Origin: Candidatus Fermentithermobacillaceae bacterium
GTDB lineage: Bacteria; Bacillota; Sulfobacillia; Fermentithermobacillales; Fermentithermobacillaceae
Assembly (NCBI GenBank): GCA_012840345.1
Contig: DULO01000093.1
Span: forward strand, 65,788-109,994
Reading direction: 5' to 3'
Length of the DNA: 44,207 nucleotides
Numbering within the stretch: position 1 is the stretch's first letter; every line of letters starts with the position of its first letter. The position numbers and the translations under genes were made by a program. Below the pieces are notes generated by a model. The model had not been told where the DNA came from. It made no database searches and was given only the letters and a program-made list of their open reading frames with translations. Positions 43,347-44,207 of the stretch are shown one piece after another.

Positions 43347-44075
43347 TCACGGAGTCGCAGAACCTCCGTGGTTGGCGCCCGTGACGGAAAGCGCTTCGAC
43401 ACGATAACGCTCCACCAAGTCACGGTAGGCGGCCATCTCCTGTACCGCTTTGTCCGTCAGCTCGTATTGCCCTCGGGCGACCCGCCTAAACCAACCGTAA
43501 TAGTTCTTATACAGTATTGACGCCGTCTTCTCTCCTGTACCGGCTTGCCGCAGCTTCTTGGGGGACGATGCCCCCATAACCTGCAAGAAACATGCTATCT
43601 TGATGGACGCCTCCCTGTAGGCGGTCACCAGCTTCTGACCGGTACTGCCTCCTTGGTTGAAGTCTCCCGAACGGGAGGCGGCCTCCTCTATAATCGCCCG
43701 GCGAATATCCCTCCTCTTGCGGATAGTTCGGACAGCGGGATGAAAGGGAATCTCCACCTCGGGATTGCTGCCGTCCAACGTCACGAGGACGAGTCCTAGT
43801 TCCAACCGCTTAAGGAGGGCGCACGTCCTTCGCCATTCGCGGGTGCGGACTCTCTTGCCCGGATGTGGGACTACCACGTATACCGAATCAGCCGCTTTCT
43901 GGCGTTCGACGGCTTGAGCGAGCAGAGGCACAGTGAGAGCAGTCTTCATCTCCAAGATGACCAGGTCGTCTCCCTTGATGGCCGTAATGTCGCAGCCTCG
44001 AACCTCGCTGCGAACCGTGTACCCCCTGGACAAAAGGAAGTCACGCACTGGCCCGTACAAATCAGTTTCCTTCAT
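43347..44075 (-). CDS. DUF2161-type PD-(D/E)XK nuclease-fold protein
   Basis: The product is 242 residues. The N-terminus MKETDLYGPVRDFLLSRGYTVRSEVRGCDITAIKGDDLVILEMKTAL carries the restriction-nuclease-like pattern E...D-x(n)-E-x-K (D in GCDITA, E-M-K in LEMK), and then QAVERQKAADSVYVVVPHPGK. The C-terminus (YYGWFRRVARGQYELTDKA) looks like a small winged-helix or DNA-contact region. It is a putative nuclease or phosphodiesterase with no known role. The start is ATG 44075 behind AGGGGTG; GTG 44081 is an alternative. No partner methylase or operon is visible; the window ends 126 bp beyond. Confidence 0.8.
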   Translation of the reverse strand: MKETDLYGPVRDFLLSRGYTVRSEVRGCDITAIKGDDLVILEMKTALTVPLLAQAVERQKAADSVYVVVPHPGKRVRTREWRRTCALLKRLELGLVLVTLDGSNPEVEIPFHPAVRTIRKRRDIRRAIIEEAASRSGDFNQGGSTGQKLVTAYREASIKIACFLQVMGASSPKKLRQAGTGEKTASILYKNYYGWFRRVARGQYELTDKAVQEMAAYRDLVERYRVEALSVTGANHGGSATP

Positions 44076-44163
44076 GCCCACACCCCTAATCGCCTTTGCC
44101 GCCCTACGCGCGCCCCGGGAAGGCCTTGCCTTACAGCGCTCCCTCCGGACAACTCTACTTCAT

Positions 44164-44207
44164 GCCTCTTGGTCTCAGCCTCTTGGCTTTCAGCCCCTTG
44201 GTTTCAG
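44164..44207. repeat. Short tandem repeat at the window edge
   Basis: GCCTCTTGGTCTCA, GCCTCTTGGCTTTCA and GCCCCTTGGTTTCA: three 14-15-bp units in a row. The array may continue beyond the window. Confidence 0.6.

Overview
This 44.2 kb window looks like a chromosomal segment of an anaerobic, fairly GC-rich member of the Bacillota (Clostridia or a related class). The reasons are a CIRCE-controlled groES-groEL operon, a DegV protein, a YhaN/YhaO-type SbcC/SbcD pair, the folC-SPOR and comEC/holA/rpsT neighbourhoods, frequent TTG and GTG starts with strong GGAGG ribosome binding sites, and an oxygen-sensitive acyl-CoA dehydratase-type activase system. No tRNA, rRNA, CRISPR array or intact transposon was seen. 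The species assignment is inference.

Layout. 1-5.3 kb (+): 3' part of valS, folC, a SPOR-domain membrane protein and rpsT. 5.3-16.3 kb (-): holA, a VanW-type lipoprotein, comEC, a MacB-like permease with its HlyD-type adaptor, groEL, groES and comEA. 16.5-18.1 kb (+): degV and a HEPN-like hypothetical. 18.2-28.6 kb (-): yhaN/yhaO-like genes, an activase with a fused DUF2229/HgdB-like partner, and an envelope-stress cluster (LiaF-like, PspC, zinc-finger anti-sigma, ECF sigma). 28.8-30.4 kb (+): an N-acyl-D-amino-acid deacylase. 30.6-35.0 kb (-): an AlaX-type editing protein, a nitroreductase and an ABC-F ATPase. 35.0-36.3 kb: a repeat-rich non-coding island. 36.3-38.1 kb (+): a GNAT protein and a frameshifted hypothetical. 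38.1-41.5 kb (-): a three-gene ABC-2 exporter. 41.8-43.2 kb (+): a DUF3887/alpha-beta hydrolase lipoprotein. 43.3-44.1 kb (-): a DUF2161-type nuclease-fold protein.

The most unusual part is 35.0-36.3 kb. Thirteen tandem 31-bp units, each centred on a palindrome close to GTRGTAGAATTCCTACYAC, run without spacers from 35268 to 35671. Several units carry paired changes that preserve the dyad, and the unit length is close to three DNA helical turns. The array abuts the 3' end of a SAM-dependent methyltransferase gene that has lost its catalytic half. On its other side lies a candidate ABC-F control region: an extended -10 promoter, a 14-codon leader ORF with an excellent Shine-Dalgarno sequence, and a hairpin over the leader stop codon.

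Other points worth following up are a 101-bp three-way-junction inverted repeat between two convergent genes (30437-30537), a 22-bp periodic repeat in the 3' UTR of the activase gene, a comEC start codon buried in the upstream terminator, and a C6 tract where removal of one base restores a recognisable C-terminus.
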